Origin: an uncultured Tateyamaria sp.
GTDB taxonomy: Bacteria; Pseudomonadota; Alphaproteobacteria; Rhodobacterales; Rhodobacteraceae
Reading direction: 5' to 3'
NCBI RefSeq assembly: GCF_947503385.1
Contig: NZ_CANNDO010000002.1
Span: 620,001 to 684,000, forward strand
DNA: 64,000 nucleotides
The position numbers were made by a program, and so were the translations under genes. Below the pieces are notes generated by a model, which searched no databases, was not told the origin of the DNA, and saw only the letters and a program-made list of their open reading frames with translations. Positions within the stretch are counted from its first letter, which is position 1. Every line of letters begins with the position of its first letter. Positions 37,142 to 46,874 of the stretch are shown piece by piece.

Positions 37142-37386
37142 CGCTGCACCCTCCCCTTGATCCACCGGGACAGATAGATCACCGGCCACCGCAGCACGCT
37201 CATACCCGCCGCCAGCACCAACAGACCAATCCAGGGACCGTGTTGCCACGTCACATATCCAAGGATCGGGATGCCCGCAGCAATCAGAAAATAGGCATTG
37301 GTCCAGTGGTGATCCTTACTGGGCAACATCGCGATCACGTTGGCCAGAGCGGCCCAGACGCACGCAAGGATCAATGACAGGCTCAT
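37138..37386 (-). CDS. DUF2484 small membrane protein (copy 1)
   Basis: 82 residues, opening MSLSLILACVWAALANVIAML. Two or three membrane helices and a C-terminal LRWPVIYLSRWIKGR with aromatic and basic residues. It resembles its neighbour (IAMLPSKDHHWTN versus VAMLPMRRQYVPG), so the two are paralogues. It is joined to both neighbours by 4-base overlaps. No known function; DUF2484 occurs in this place in related genomes. Confidence 0.78.
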   Translation of the reverse strand: MSLSLILACVWAALANVIAMLPSKDHHWTNAYFLIAAGIPILGYVTWQHGPWIGLLVLAAGMSVLRWPVIYLSRWIKGRVQR

Positions 37387-37643
37387 TCACGCAACTCCTT
37401 TGGCAAATGCGGGTTCTGCCCCCGCGCCTTGGCCCAGAAATACCGGAGCGGGTTGCGGAACATGGAGATGAATGCCGCCAAAGCAAGAACACCGGCCCAC
37501 CACGCGACAGATATGCCGATCCACAAAATCAGCAGCGGTGCCACCGCCAGCAAAGCAACGCCCGGCACATATTGGCGCCGCATTGGCAACATAGCGACAA
37601 TTGTCGCAGCAAAGACCCAGAGGATGCAGGCCCAGAACAGCAT
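37383..37643 (-). CDS. DUF2484 small membrane protein (copy 2)
   Basis: 86 residues from ATG 37643, sharing the A with the TGA of the gene upstream (TGATG). [25 protein letters not shown] is the typical DUF2484 opening, followed by two helices and a basic SMFRNPLRYFWAKARGQN segment. A longer frame to 37808 is antisense-like noise. Paralogue of the next gene. Confidence 0.78.
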   Translation of the reverse strand: MLFWACILWVFAATIVAMLPMRRQYVPGVALLAVAPLLILWIGISVAWWAGVLALAAFISMFRNPLRYFWAKARGQNPHLPKELRE

Positions 37644-38023
37644 CACGCGGCGACCTTCGTCCGCTTGCGTCGCGCGATACGGCCCAGCAGCCCGCCGAGG
37701 TAAAAGAAAGCAACCGCCGGGATCGCGACGACACCGGCTATCAGGACTAGGATTGCAACCAGTTGCCCCGCCAGCATCGCGCCAGCCACCACAAGCAAGG
37801 CCAGACAAAAGGCCAGAAACCAGAACACAGCCCGAAACAGCCGCTCCAGTCCCGAGAATGTCAAAAGCGCCCCCACCGGCAATGCAATCAGACCAAGGGC
37901 CCCAAGCGCCAGCAGCTCCGATGTTGACGGGCCAAATGAATCGCCCTCATTGAACCCGGCAAGCGCAGGCGTTGCGGCCGCAGCCAGACCTGCGCCGACA
38001 GCGATGTGCCGCACGATGTTCAC
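37643..38023 (-). CDS. Small membrane protein directly after murC
   Basis: 126 residues from GTG 38023, overlapping the murC stop (GTGA). A signal-like N-terminus ([18 protein letters not shown]) is followed by a short acidic loop, then three hydrophobic helices and a very basic end [12 protein letters not shown]. Not recognised. It is first of the four coupled small membrane genes between murC and murB. Confidence 0.7.
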   Translation of the reverse strand: MNIVRHIAVGAGLAAAATPALAGFNEGDSFGPSTSELLALGALGLIALPVGALLTFSGLERLFRAVFWFLAFCLALLVVAGAMLAGQLVAILVLIAGVVAIPAVAFFYLGGLLGRIARRKRTKVAA

Positions 38024-39426
38024 GCGGCACCTTTCTGCAACCGGCTTGGCAAACCGTTTGCCCATGTGCTGATCGTGCCCGCGCCAAGGCACACAACCAT
38101 GTCGCCGGGCCGCGCCTGTTCGCGGACCAGCCGTTCCAGATCGTTTTCATCAACAACCGCGCGGGCGTGACGGTGGCCATGACGGATAAGCCCCGCCACG
38201 AGGTCATCGCGGCTGGCCCCCTCGATCGGGTCCTCACCGGCGGCAAATACATTTGCAATGCCCACGACGTCAGCGTCGTTGAAACAGGCGCAAAATTCAT
38301 CGAAATGGTGGTGCAGGCGCGTATAGCGGTGCGGCTGGTGAACAGCGATCACGCGCCCCTCTGTCGCTTGGCGCGCCGCCTTGAGCACGGCCGCAATCTC
38401 CACCGGGTGGTGGCCATAATCGTCGATGATCGTCACGCCCTCAACTTCGCCCACACGGGTAAAGCGGCGGTTGACGCCGCCGAAATTTTTCAGCGCGGTG
38501 CGGATTTCATCGCCTTTCATGCCCAAATGCCGCGCCACTGCGATGGCGCTGAGCGCGTTGGACACGTTGTGGTCACCCGGCATGGGCAGGCTGCACCCTT
38601 CGATCATCTGGTCTTCGGCCTGCAGTGCGACGTCGAAATGTGCCACGCCGTTCTCGTAGGTCAGGTTCATCGCCCGCACATCGGCCTGTGCGTTGAACCC
38701 GTAGGTCGTCACGCGCCGGTCCGTGATCTTGCCCACAAGGCTTTGCACATCCGGGTCGTCGGTACAGCACACGGCAAGGCCGTAGAACGGGATGTTCGAC
38801 ACAAAGTCATAAAACCCCTGATGCAGCGCCTCTTCGGTGCCCCAGTGTTCCATATGCTCGGGGTCGATATTGGTCACGATGGCAATGGTCGCGGGCAACC
38901 GGTTGAAGGTGCCATCGCTTTCGTCGGCCTCAACCACCATCCATTCGCCGTCGCCCTTGCGTGCGTTCGAGCCATAGGCGTGGATGATCCCGCCATTGAC
39001 CACCGTGGGGTCAAAGTTGCCCTCGTCCAGCAGGGCCGCGACCATCGTGGTGGTTGTCGTCTTGCCATGCGTGCCCGCAATCGCAATGTTCGACCGCAGA
39101 CGCATCAACTCGGCCAACATCTCGGCCCGCCGCACGATGGGCAGGCCACGCGCACGGGCGGCGTCCAGTTCCGGGTTGCCGGGTTTGATCGCGGAGGAGA
39201 TCACGACAACCTCTGCATCCGCGATATTCTGCGCCTTCTGACCTTCGAAAATATGCGCGCCCAGTTCGGCCAGCCGGTCTGTGATCTTGGAGGTTTTGAG
39301 GTCAGAGCCCTGCACCACGTAACCGTGGTTCAACAGCACTTCTGCGATGCCGGACATGCCGATCCCGCCGATGCCGACGAAATGAATGGGGCCCACGTCT
39401 CCGGGCAATTTGGTGGCGGCGTTCAT
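38020..39426 (-). CDS. murC: UDP-N-acetylmuramate--L-alanine ligase
   Basis: 468 residues. N-terminal [20 protein letters not shown], the ATP P-loop [16 protein letters not shown] near residue 118 and a later [11 protein letters not shown]. It adds L-Ala to UDP-MurNAc. Coupled to murG by an ATGA overlap. Confidence 0.97.
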   Translation of the reverse strand: MNAATKLPGDVGPIHFVGIGGIGMSGIAEVLLNHGYVVQGSDLKTSKITDRLAELGAHIFEGQKAQNIADAEVVVISSAIKPGNPELDAARARGLPIVRRAEMLAELMRLRSNIAIAGTHGKTTTTTMVAALLDEGNFDPTVVNGGIIHAYGSNARKGDGEWMVVEADESDGTFNRLPATIAIVTNIDPEHMEHWGTEEALHQGFYDFVSNIPFYGLAVCCTDDPDVQSLVGKITDRRVTTYGFNAQADVRAMNLTYENGVAHFDVALQAEDQMIEGCSLPMPGDHNVSNALSAIAVARHLGMKGDEIRTALKNFGGVNRRFTRVGEVEGVTIIDDYGHHPVEIAAVLKAARQATEGRVIAVHQPHRYTRLHHHFDEFCACFNDADVVGIANVFAAGEDPIEGASRDDLVAGLIRHGHRHARAVVDENDLERLVREQARPGDMVVCLGAGTISTWANGLPSRLQKGAA

Positions 39427-40520
39427 GCAGTCCCTTTCTGTGCGAGGGTTTCGACAAGTGTCACGAGGGCTTCGGTCGCATCGGGCCGTGCGACCGACAG
39501 CGCAGCGTTGGCCATCTGCAGCGCCCCGTGCGGATTGTCCAGCACGGCCGCGATTTGTTCCGCAACGGCATCCACGTTCAACTGGCTTTCCGGGATCAGA
39601 ATGGCGGCGCCCGCGTCCACAAGCCCGCGCGCGTTCGCGGTCTGGTGGTCAGCAGTGGCCGCCGCATAGGGGATCAGGATCGACGGTCGCCCAATCACAG
39701 AAATGTCCGCGACAGAGGATGCACCAGACCGGCTGATGATCAACTGCGCCTCAGACATGCGACGCGGTACGTCCTGAAAAAAGGGCTGCACGTCTGCCGT
39801 GATCCCGTGTTCATCGTAAAACGTCCGAACCCGGGCTTCGTCCTCGCCACGGGCCTGATGGCTCACCCGAATGTTGCGCAGCCGCTCCATCGGCAATTGT
39901 GCAAGAGCGGGCGGAATAACATCACTGAGGATGCGCGCGCCCTGACTGCCGCCGATCACAAGCACTTCCATCGGGTAATCGCCAGGCGGGATATAGGCGG
40001 CCCCTGCCCGGTCGAGCACGGCCCCGCGAACGGGATTGCCGACAGGCGTGCCCTGAACCCCATCGGGCAGAACGGTCGGCCATGTACCGCAAGCCACCGC
40101 ATCCACACGCTTGGAGAACATCTGGTTCACCCGGCCCAATACGCCGTTCTGTTCGTGGATCATGCGCGGCAGGCGCAAGAGCGTGGCGGAAGACATGGCC
40201 GGAATGGTCGGGTAGCCACCAAAACCGACGACGACGCTGGGCTTGTCGCGCATCATTTTGACCGTGGCCCCGACGATACCACCCGCAACGCGGAATGGCA
40301 CCGCTGCCTTGGCCAAAAGGCCGCCGCGCGCAAAGGTGGCGGATGAGATTTGTTCGATCTCTGTGGAATGCGGAAACCCACCGGTGTAGCGCGCCCCGCG
40401 CGCATCCGTACTCAGCTTGACGCGCCAGCCCTTCTGCAACATCGCCTCGGCCAGCGCTTGGGCCGGGAACATGTGCCCACCCGTGCCCCCCGCCGCAATG
40501 AGGAGAAGCGGCTGGGTCAT
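39423..40520 (-). CDS. murG: Lipid II-forming N-acetylglucosaminyltransferase
   Basis: 365 residues. It opens [20 protein letters not shown] (glycine loop 1) and has [39 protein letters not shown] and [12 protein letters not shown]. It transfers GlcNAc to lipid I at the inner membrane. The start is ATG 40520, overlapping the ftsW stop; the longer frame to 40814 overlaps ftsW in another phase. Confidence 0.97.
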   Translation of the reverse strand: MTQPLLLIAAGGTGGHMFPAQALAEAMLQKGWRVKLSTDARGARYTGGFPHSTEIEQISSATFARGGLLAKAAVPFRVAGGIVGATVKMMRDKPSVVVGFGGYPTIPAMSSATLLRLPRMIHEQNGVLGRVNQMFSKRVDAVACGTWPTVLPDGVQGTPVGNPVRGAVLDRAGAAYIPPGDYPMEVLVIGGSQGARILSDVIPPALAQLPMERLRNIRVSHQARGEDEARVRTFYDEHGITADVQPFFQDVPRRMSEAQLIISRSGASSVADISVIGRPSILIPYAAATADHQTANARGLVDAGAAILIPESQLNVDAVAEQIAAVLDNPHGALQMANAALSVARPDATEALVTLVETLAQKGTA

Positions 40521-41680
40521 CTCCGCCCCCGGAGCAGGTCCGAAATCTCGCCCTGTGGCCGGGACCGGGTAAAGGCCAAAAGCATCCCCACCGCGATGCC
40601 GGAGGCAATCACGGACGACCCGCCATAGCTGACAAAGGGCAGCGTCATGCCCTTGGCTGGCAACAGCCGCACCGCAACACCCATGTTGATCATCGCCTGC
40701 ACCGCAAACATGCAGGCCAGCCCCGTTCCCGCAAGGCGAATGAACGTATCGCGTTCCCGCATCAGCCGGATTAGCGACCGGACAACGATGCCGGTGTAAA
40801 GCGCGATGATGCATAGGACGAGGACCAGCCCGTATTCCTCAGCCGCCACCGCGATGATAAAATCGGTATGCGCGTCAGGCAGCGACCATTTCACCTGCCC
40901 CTCTCCCACACCAACGCCAAAAAGGCCGCCTTCCTGAATGGCATTCGTGGCATAGCCCAACTGCGTGCGCGGGTCGACATCGGGGTTCAAAAACCCGTCA
41001 ATGCGGCGGGCAAAATGTTCAGAATTACTATACGCAACCGATCCGCCAAGGATCACAAGCGCTGCCATGCCCACAAGCAGCAGCATCGGGGCGCCTGCCA
41101 CGAAATACATCACCCCCCACCCAAAGAGCACAAGGCAGGCCTGACCAAAGTCGGGTTGCAGCGCCAGCATGAGAACAATTGAGATGCACAAGGCAAAGGA
41201 CCAGACCCGACCGGGCGGGCCATTCAGGTCCTGACTGGCCGCCAGCATCCATGCGGCGGCCACCACAAAACCCGGCTTGAGAAATTCAGAGGGTTGTATC
41301 GACGCAAAGCCCAGCGAATACCACCGCACCGCGCCTTTGCCGAAATCAGTGCCGAAAAAGGGCAAAAGCGCCAATGCGACAAACGCCACCAGAAAACCCA
41401 GCACCGCCAGACGGCGCACCACCGTGGGCGACATCATTGAGGTGACAACCATCACGATGATCGCCAGCCCGCCAAAGAACGCCTGCCGGGTCACATAGTG
41501 AAAGGGACCAAACCCGTTCTTTTCAGCCAATGGCACCGACGCCGCGAGGCCCAGCAAAAGGCCAATGGCAAACAGGATCAACACACAGGTCAGGGACCAT
41601 TTGTCGACCGTTCTCCACCACTTTGGAAGTATGGGTTCGCCGATCCGCTCCGGGACCGCGCCATAGACCATCTCTGTCAT
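40517..41680 (-). CDS. ftsW: Septal peptidoglycan polymerase FtsW
   Basis: 387 residues, SEDS family with about ten helices. Motifs: [37 protein letters not shown] and the C-terminal [21 protein letters not shown], all classic. It polymerises septal glycan with FtsI. It is the first gene of the minus-strand cluster here; murD, usually upstream, is absent and a gene of opposite orientation takes its place. Confidence 0.96.
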   Translation of the reverse strand: MTEMVYGAVPERIGEPILPKWWRTVDKWSLTCVLILFAIGLLLGLAASVPLAEKNGFGPFHYVTRQAFFGGLAIIVMVVTSMMSPTVVRRLAVLGFLVAFVALALLPFFGTDFGKGAVRWYSLGFASIQPSEFLKPGFVVAAAWMLAASQDLNGPPGRVWSFALCISIVLMLALQPDFGQACLVLFGWGVMYFVAGAPMLLLVGMAALVILGGSVAYSNSEHFARRIDGFLNPDVDPRTQLGYATNAIQEGGLFGVGVGEGQVKWSLPDAHTDFIIAVAAEEYGLVLVLCIIALYTGIVVRSLIRLMRERDTFIRLAGTGLACMFAVQAMINMGVAVRLLPAKGMTLPFVSYGGSSVIASGIAVGMLLAFTRSRPQGEISDLLRGRR

Positions 41681-41906
41681 GATCTGCCGCCTTGCTGCCT
41701 GTCTACCGCCTCGTGCTTCCGATTGTTTCGGAATGCTTGTCGCGCAGCATAGCGGTTAATTGCGTCTCGGGCCAGTATTACTTGGCCCTTGGCGGGCCGG
41801 TGCGCGGTTCAGTGTCAGGCAGGCAGACACATGGGCCGCCACTGCGGCCCCTTTGGTCGCAGTGGCGCCCCTTGACCCGTTCCGGGCAATCCTGCACGGG
41901 AGCGTC

Positions 41907-43073
41907 ATGGAGTATGAGACGGTTGTGATCGGCGCCGGGGCCGCAGGCATGATGTGCGCGGCCCATGCGGGCGGTCGGGTGCTGGTCGTGGATCACGCCA
42001 AAGCGCCGGGCGAAAAGATCCGAATATCGGGCGGCGGGCGCTGCAACTTTACGAACATGTATTGCGATGCAGGGGCGTTCCTCTCTGAAAATCCGCATTT
42101 CGCCAAATCCGCGCTGGCGCGCTACACGCAGTGGGACTTTGTCGCGCTGGTTGATCAGCATGGCATCCCATGGCACGAAAAAACGCTGGGGCAGCTATTT
42201 TGCGATACATCAGCCAAGGACATTATCGCGATGTTGCGCAAGCTGATGCAGGCCGCAGGGGTCGATCTGCGTCTGCAAACTGGCGTGCAGCGTTTGGAAA
42301 AGACACCGGACGGGTTCAAGGCCACGCTGAGCGATGGAACATCGGTCCGCGCCGCCAATGTCGTCATTGCCACAGGCGGCAAATCGATCCCCAAGATGGG
42401 CGCCAGCGGGTATGCCTATGACATCGCCCGGCAATTTGACTTACGGGTGACGGACACCGCCCCGGCCCTCGTGCCCTTTACCTTCTCCGACAAACGCTTC
42501 GCCGATATCTCCGGCGTGTCTTGCCCGGCGCGCGTCACCGCGCAAGGCCCCGCCTTTGACGAGGCGCTGCTCTTTACACATCGTGGCCTGTCCGGCCCCG
42601 CCGCATTGCAAGCCTCCAGCTATTGGTCTCCCGGCGAAACGATCCGCGTTCACCTTGCCCCTGACACCGACGTCGCCGCCATTCTGAAAACCAAACGCCG
42701 CACGGATGGCAAAAAAGCGATCACAACGGAACTCGCACACCACCTGCCTGCACGATTGGTGGATCATCTCAGTGCCCGGATCGACCTGTCTGGCCGCCTT
42801 GGCGACCTGTCCGATGCGCGGATCGCCACAATCTGCGACCGGTTGAGCGGCTGGGACCTCAGCCCGACCGACACCGAAGGCTACCGCACTGCCGAGGTCA
42901 CGCGCGGCGGCATAGCAACCGACACACTGGACGCCAAAACCATGATGGCCCGCGCGGTGCCGGGCCTCTTTTTCGTAGGCGAAGCGGTGGATGTGACCGG
43001 CTGGCTGGGAGGGTATAACTTCCAATGGGCGTGGTCTTCGGCCATGGCCACGGCCCGACATCTGAGTGCCTGA
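41907..43073 (+). CDS. Flavoprotein of the HI0933/YhiN (aminoacetone oxidase) family
   Basis: 388 residues. FAD-binding VVIGAGAAGMMCAAHAG at the N-terminus, then EKIRISGGGRCNFTN, VIATGGKSIPKMGASG and the C-terminal FVGEAVDVTGWLGGYNFQWA, all family hallmarks. The start is ATG 41907, because the GTG/ATG starts upstream lie in the ftsW promoter region. The true substrate is not established for most members. Confidence 0.9.
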   Translation: MEYETVVIGAGAAGMMCAAHAGGRVLVVDHAKAPGEKIRISGGGRCNFTNMYCDAGAFLSENPHFAKSALARYTQWDFVALVDQHGIPWHEKTLGQLFCDTSAKDIIAMLRKLMQAAGVDLRLQTGVQRLEKTPDGFKATLSDGTSVRAANVVIATGGKSIPKMGASGYAYDIARQFDLRVTDTAPALVPFTFSDKRFADISGVSCPARVTAQGPAFDEALLFTHRGLSGPAALQASSYWSPGETIRVHLAPDTDVAAILKTKRRTDGKKAITTELAHHLPARLVDHLSARIDLSGRLGDLSDARIATICDRLSGWDLSPTDTEGYRTAEVTRGGIATDTLDAKTMMARAVPGLFFVGEAVDVTGWLGGYNFQWAWSSAMATARHLSA

Positions 43074-43077
43074 CGCA

Positions 43078-43129
43078 GGGGTGGCGGGTGGGCGCCTTTG
43101 CGAATGCAAACAGACCACCCCGCCACCCC
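43078..43129. repeat. Hairpin repeat before ppx (copy 2)
   Basis: The outer stem GGGGTGGCGGGTGG/CCACCCCGCCACCCC encloses an inner TTTGC/GCAAA stem. The core GGGCGC-C-TTTGCG-AAT-GCAAACAG, from about 43090 to 43113, matches the element after ppk at 25099-25121 except for the marked positions. It starts 5 bases past the flavoprotein stop codon. Confidence 0.65.
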
Positions 43130-43192
43130 ACGATTGACGCATCACCCCGCATCGTCCATCAAAGACAAAAGGTGAGCGCCACGGGGACAGAT

Positions 43193-44743
43193 ATGAACAT
43201 ACCGCTCAAGCCGGAAACCGGCGACGGCAGCCTGTTTGGCCGCCCGCTGTTCGAGGATCCGGCTGCACGGGCCTTGTCCCGCGTCGGGGTGGTCGACGTA
43301 GGGTCAAACTCGGTCCGGCTGGTGGTGTTCGATGGGGCGGCGCGATCACCGGCGTATTTCTACAATGAAAAGATCATGTGCGCCTTGGGGGCGGGCCTTT
43401 CTGACACCGGCCATCTCAACCCCGAAGGCCGCACACGTGCCTTGGGCGCAATCCACCGGTTTCAGCGCCTTGCAGATGGTATGGGCCTCAGCGAACTGAC
43501 CGCCGTGGCCACGGCTGCGGTCCGCGACGCCAGCGACGGGCTCGACTTTCGCGCCGAAGTGCTGCGGGAAACCGGCCTCAACATCCGCGTGATTGACGGG
43601 CGCGAAGAGGCGCGGCTGTCGGCGCAAGGGGTGTTGCTGGGCTGGCCCGGCTCCTACGGGCTCGTCTGCGACATCGGTGGCTCATCCATGGAATTGGCTG
43701 AAATCTCTGGCGGTGAGGTGGGGCGGCGTGTGACCTCGGACCTCGGACCGCTGAAATTGCAGACGCTCAAAGGCGGGCGCAAGGGACGCAAGGCGCACAT
43801 CAAGGCCGCCCTCAACGATCTGCATACCCAAATGGGCACGCAGCGGGACCGCCTGTTCCTTGTGGGCGGCTCGTGGCGGGCCATCGCCCGGATCGATATG
43901 CACCGGCGCGGTTATCAACTGCACGTGCTGCACGAATACCGTATGACCCCGCGCGCCGTGCAACAAACAACCAAATACATTGCCCAGTGCAAAGATTACG
44001 AAGCGCTGCGCCTCGACTGTGGCATCTCGGGCGCGCGCATGGCGCTCGTGCCGCTGGCCGCCGAGGTGCTTGCGCGGCTGGTCAAAACCTTCCGTCCGCA
44101 GGACATTGCCCTGTCCAGCTACGGCATCCGCGAGGGGATGCTCTATGAGCAGATGCCACAGCAACTGCGCGACCGTGACCCACTGATCGAAGCCTGCCGC
44201 TTTGCCGAGGCAAAGGACGCGCGCTTGCCCGGTTTCGGTAAGGTGCTGTTCAATTTCATTGAACCGCTGTTCAAATCGGCCCCCTATGCGCGCAAACGCC
44301 TGATCAAGGCGGCTTGCCTCTTGCATGACGTGAGCTGGCGCGCACATCCCGATTATCGGGCCGAAGCCTGTTTCGACAATGCCACGCGCGCCAATCTTGG
44401 CGGGCTCAAACATTCCGAACGGATTTTTCTGGGCCTTGCGCTATTGCACCGCTACCGCAACAGGCGGGAGGGCACGCATTTCGAGTATCTCTATGACCTG
44501 ATCGACGACAAGACCAAGGTCGAGGCCGAAGTGCTGGGCAAGGCGATGCGGTTTGGCGCCATGTTGTGGATGGAGAAAGACGCCGACCGCGGCGAAATCC
44601 GCTGGTTCCCCAAAAAGAAGCTGTTGGAATTGCGCCTGACAGCGGATGCCATGCCCCTGTTTGGTGAGGTCGCGGAGGCGCGGCTAAACTCACTGGCGGC
44701 CACCCTGGAGGCGCAGGTCGTCGTCAAGGCCAGGCGGCGGTAA
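43193..44743 (+). CDS. ppx: Exopolyphosphatase, Ppx/GppA family
   Basis: 516 residues. Actin-fold motifs VGVVDVGSNSVRLVVFD near residue 31 and LVCDIGGSSMELAEI near residue 157, and a C-terminal helical domain with LIKAACLLHDVSWRAHPD resembling the HD domain of long Ppx proteins. It degrades polyphosphate, or pppGpp in some members. The start ATG 43193 is far enough from the hairpin for its own promoter. The expected neighbour ppk is 18 kb away. Confidence 0.94.
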   Translation: MNIPLKPETGDGSLFGRPLFEDPAARALSRVGVVDVGSNSVRLVVFDGAARSPAYFYNEKIMCALGAGLSDTGHLNPEGRTRALGAIHRFQRLADGMGLSELTAVATAAVRDASDGLDFRAEVLRETGLNIRVIDGREEARLSAQGVLLGWPGSYGLVCDIGGSSMELAEISGGEVGRRVTSDLGPLKLQTLKGGRKGRKAHIKAALNDLHTQMGTQRDRLFLVGGSWRAIARIDMHRRGYQLHVLHEYRMTPRAVQQTTKYIAQCKDYEALRLDCGISGARMALVPLAAEVLARLVKTFRPQDIALSSYGIREGMLYEQMPQQLRDRDPLIEACRFAEAKDARLPGFGKVLFNFIEPLFKSAPYARKRLIKAACLLHDVSWRAHPDYRAEACFDNATRANLGGLKHSERIFLGLALLHRYRNRREGTHFEYLYDLIDDKTKVEAEVLGKAMRFGAMLWMEKDADRGEIRWFPKKKLLELRLTADAMPLFGEVAEARLNSLAATLEAQVVVKARRR

Positions 44744-44776
44744 AACAGGGGCCCTGCCCCTCGGCCTGCGGCCTCA

Positions 44777-44802
44777 CCCCGTGGTATTTTCGGTCAGAAG
44801 AA
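44777..44802 (-). repeat. Intergenic repeat box (copy B)
   Basis: The reverse complement begins TTCTTCTGACCGAAAATACC and matches 20920-20945 at 25 of 26 positions. On the minus strand it is followed by G-rich palindromes (GGCC repeats within 44745-44776) between the convergent ppx and the 116-residue gene. Confidence 0.7.
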
Positions 44803-44812
44803 ACCGACGCGG

Positions 44813-45163
44813 TCAGATGTCGATCTGTGCGTCTGGCGTCTGTTCTGGCTCCGCCTGAGGCTTGCGACGGATGATGATATCGCCGTTTTCAAGGATTTCT
44901 GGCGGGTGGTAGACGCTCCAATCCTCGACCTCGTTCAGCAGATCGCGCAAGGCCGGCCCCATGTGCGCCGCAAAGTCCTGCAAGGCCGGTCCGATGTTTT
45001 GCGCCATGCCTTGCAGATCATCCAGTGCAGGCTCCATCTCGCGCAGCAGCCCTTCCATCAGCATCTGCGCGCCACGCTCCATAAGACTGAGGCCGCCCGT
45101 GTCCTCTTCGGCCATGGCGGGGGTGGCGAGCGACAGGGTTAGGATCAGAAGCGCATGTTTCAT
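44813..45163 (-). CDS. Periplasmic protein of unknown function
   Basis: 116 residues. Signal peptide MKHALLILTLSLATPAMAEE. The mature part is helical and Met/Leu/Glu-rich (LMERGAQMLMEGLLREMEPAL, then LQDFAAHMGPALRDLL), then DWSVYHPPEILENGDIIIRRK and a Pro/Gln tail. I know similar proteins in Rhodobacterales only as hypothetical. It lies 17 bases downstream of the phosphatase-fold gene. Confidence 0.75.
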   Translation of the reverse strand: MKHALLILTLSLATPAMAEEDTGGLSLMERGAQMLMEGLLREMEPALDDLQGMAQNIGPALQDFAAHMGPALRDLLNEVEDWSVYHPPEILENGDIIIRRKPQAEPEQTPDAQIDI

Positions 45164-45180
45164 AGGATTGATATGGGGTT

Positions 45181-46185
45181 TCAGACGTCAATGTCCAAGC
45201 TGACCGGGAAATGGTCCGACGCCGCGACCAACGCGTCGCGCAGTCCGGGCTGTTGCCAGCAATCGGGGTCATCAAGCGGGTGCCAGATGCGCCAGCGCGG
45301 CTGAATGTCCGCAAGGTCCTGCGACACCATGATGTAGTCGAGCAGCGCCTGAAGGTATCGCTTCTCGGGCCGAATCCAGAACCGCGCTGTGGTCGGTGCC
45401 ACGCCAAGGCGGCGCGGTTGCAAGGCCATGCGCGCGTGCGGGTCGAACAGGGCCGCGTCATCCGATCCCAACAGGATTTCCACCGACGAACGGCCAAAAA
45501 GATGTTCGTACTCATCCAGGCCCGGACCGTCGTTCAGATCGCCCAGCACCATAAGACTGTCACCTGCCCGCAAATGTGCATCAATGCGGCGGCGCAACCA
45601 GATGGCCTGCGCCAATTGCTTGCGCCGGTTGGCAATGGCGATACGCATCACTTCGTCGTGGGACTTGGCCCCGTAAGGCGCCTTGGATTTCAGGTGAGCG
45701 CCAATGAGGCGCAGTGCCGTGCCCTGTTGCGTCTCGACCGACAGTTCCAATGGCGGTTTGGAAAAGACGACGTTGTCAGCCGTGGCGTCGATGTCGAGAT
45801 CGATCGAAAAACCGTTGTCAAAGCGGGGCGCTTCGGCGCTGTGCTGCGGGTCATGCGTGACGGACAACGCGTCCGGGTCATAAAGCAGCGCGATTTCCTG
45901 CTGCGTGTCGTTGGAAAAGCCGATCACGGCCCGCCGCGCCCTGAGCCCCGCCGCCTCTGCAAAGGTTTCGAGCGCGGGCACGGTGCTGCGGCTCTTGCTG
46001 TCATCGGGCGCTTCGACCACCAGCACCGCATCGGCATCAAGCGCGCGGAACACCACTGCCAGAGCCGCGGTCTGTTCGCCCCGCGTCACGCCATATCGGG
46101 AGGCGCGTTCATTGTCATTCCACAGGCTGCCATCATCGGCAAACAGGCTGTTCATCCATTCGATGTTGTAAGTGGCAAAGCGCAT
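45181..46185 (-). CDS. Endonuclease/exonuclease/phosphatase-fold protein
   Basis: 334 residues, cytosolic. MRFATYNIEWMNSLF at the start, ADAVLVVEAPD, LIGAHLKSKAP, LVVLGDLNDGPGLDEYE-like LMVLGDLNDGPGL and the final ASDHFPVSLDID are the Asn/Glu/Asp/His motifs of the EEP superfamily. The substrate could be nucleic acid or a phosphoester. Start ATG 46185 in a TGATG overlap with the J-domain gene; the 10 extra codons upstream are unsupported. Confidence 0.85.
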   Translation of the reverse strand: MRFATYNIEWMNSLFADDGSLWNDNERASRYGVTRGEQTAALAVVFRALDADAVLVVEAPDDSKSRSTVPALETFAEAAGLRARRAVIGFSNDTQQEIALLYDPDALSVTHDPQHSAEAPRFDNGFSIDLDIDATADNVVFSKPPLELSVETQQGTALRLIGAHLKSKAPYGAKSHDEVMRIAIANRRKQLAQAIWLRRRIDAHLRAGDSLMVLGDLNDGPGLDEYEHLFGRSSVEILLGSDDAALFDPHARMALQPRRLGVAPTTARFWIRPEKRYLQALLDYIMVSQDLADIQPRWRIWHPLDDPDCWQQPGLRDALVAASDHFPVSLDIDV

Positions 46186-46865
46186 CAGCCGTGCGTGGCC
46201 CGGATGTCTTCCCACGCGCGGTTGATATCTATCATCCGCTTTTCCGCGAGCCGCACCGCCTCTTCGGGCACTCCGCGGGCCATCATGGCGTCAGGGTGAT
46301 TTTCACGTACCAGCTTGCGCCATGCCACCCGTATCTCTTCGAGCGGCAATTCCGGAGTGACGCCCAGCACAGTGAACGGATCGGGCGCGGCATCCGGCAC
46401 GAACCGCGCCCGCAGCGCCCGGAAATCCCGGTCCGAAATGGCAAATATATGCGCCACCTCCTCAAGAAACGCGTCCTCGTTCGGGTGGTAAAACCCGTCC
46501 GCCATAGCGATGTGGAACAAGCCTTCGAGCAAGTCGGTGAGCGTTTCGGGTTCTGTTGCAAACATCGCATGGATGCGGGTGGCATATTCCTCAAAGCCCG
46601 CGACGTCCTGCCGGGCGAGGTTGAACACCTTGGCCGCCCCCGGTTCGTCCTTGGCCGCGATGTGAAAAACCTCGCGAAAGGCTGTAACCTCGTCTCGTGT
46701 CACGTGGCCATCGGCCTTGGCCATCTTGGCCCCAAGCGCAATCACCGCAATGGCAAAGGCGACGCTGCGCTCCGGCGGTGCGCGCAATTGGTCAAAGACC
46801 TGTGCAAGGCTTTGGCCGGAGGTCAGCGCGGCAAGCGCGTCGGAGATGCGGGACCAGATCGACAT
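46185..46865 (-). CDS. DjlA-like TerB plus J-domain protein
   Basis: 226 residues. A TerB-like helical domain (AIAVIALGAKMAKADGHVTRDEV near residue 37 and HIAMADGFYHPNEDAFLEE) is followed by a C-terminal J domain (PFTVLGVTPELPLEEIR, HPD in VRENHPDAM). The E. coli DjlA membrane helix is missing, so it is probably cytosolic. It should work as a DnaK co-chaperone. Confidence 0.88.
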   Translation of the reverse strand: MSIWSRISDALAALTSGQSLAQVFDQLRAPPERSVAFAIAVIALGAKMAKADGHVTRDEVTAFREVFHIAAKDEPGAAKVFNLARQDVAGFEEYATRIHAMFATEPETLTDLLEGLFHIAMADGFYHPNEDAFLEEVAHIFAISDRDFRALRARFVPDAAPDPFTVLGVTPELPLEEIRVAWRKLVRENHPDAMMARGVPEEAVRLAEKRMIDINRAWEDIRATHG

Positions 46866-46874
46866 TGCGCCACT

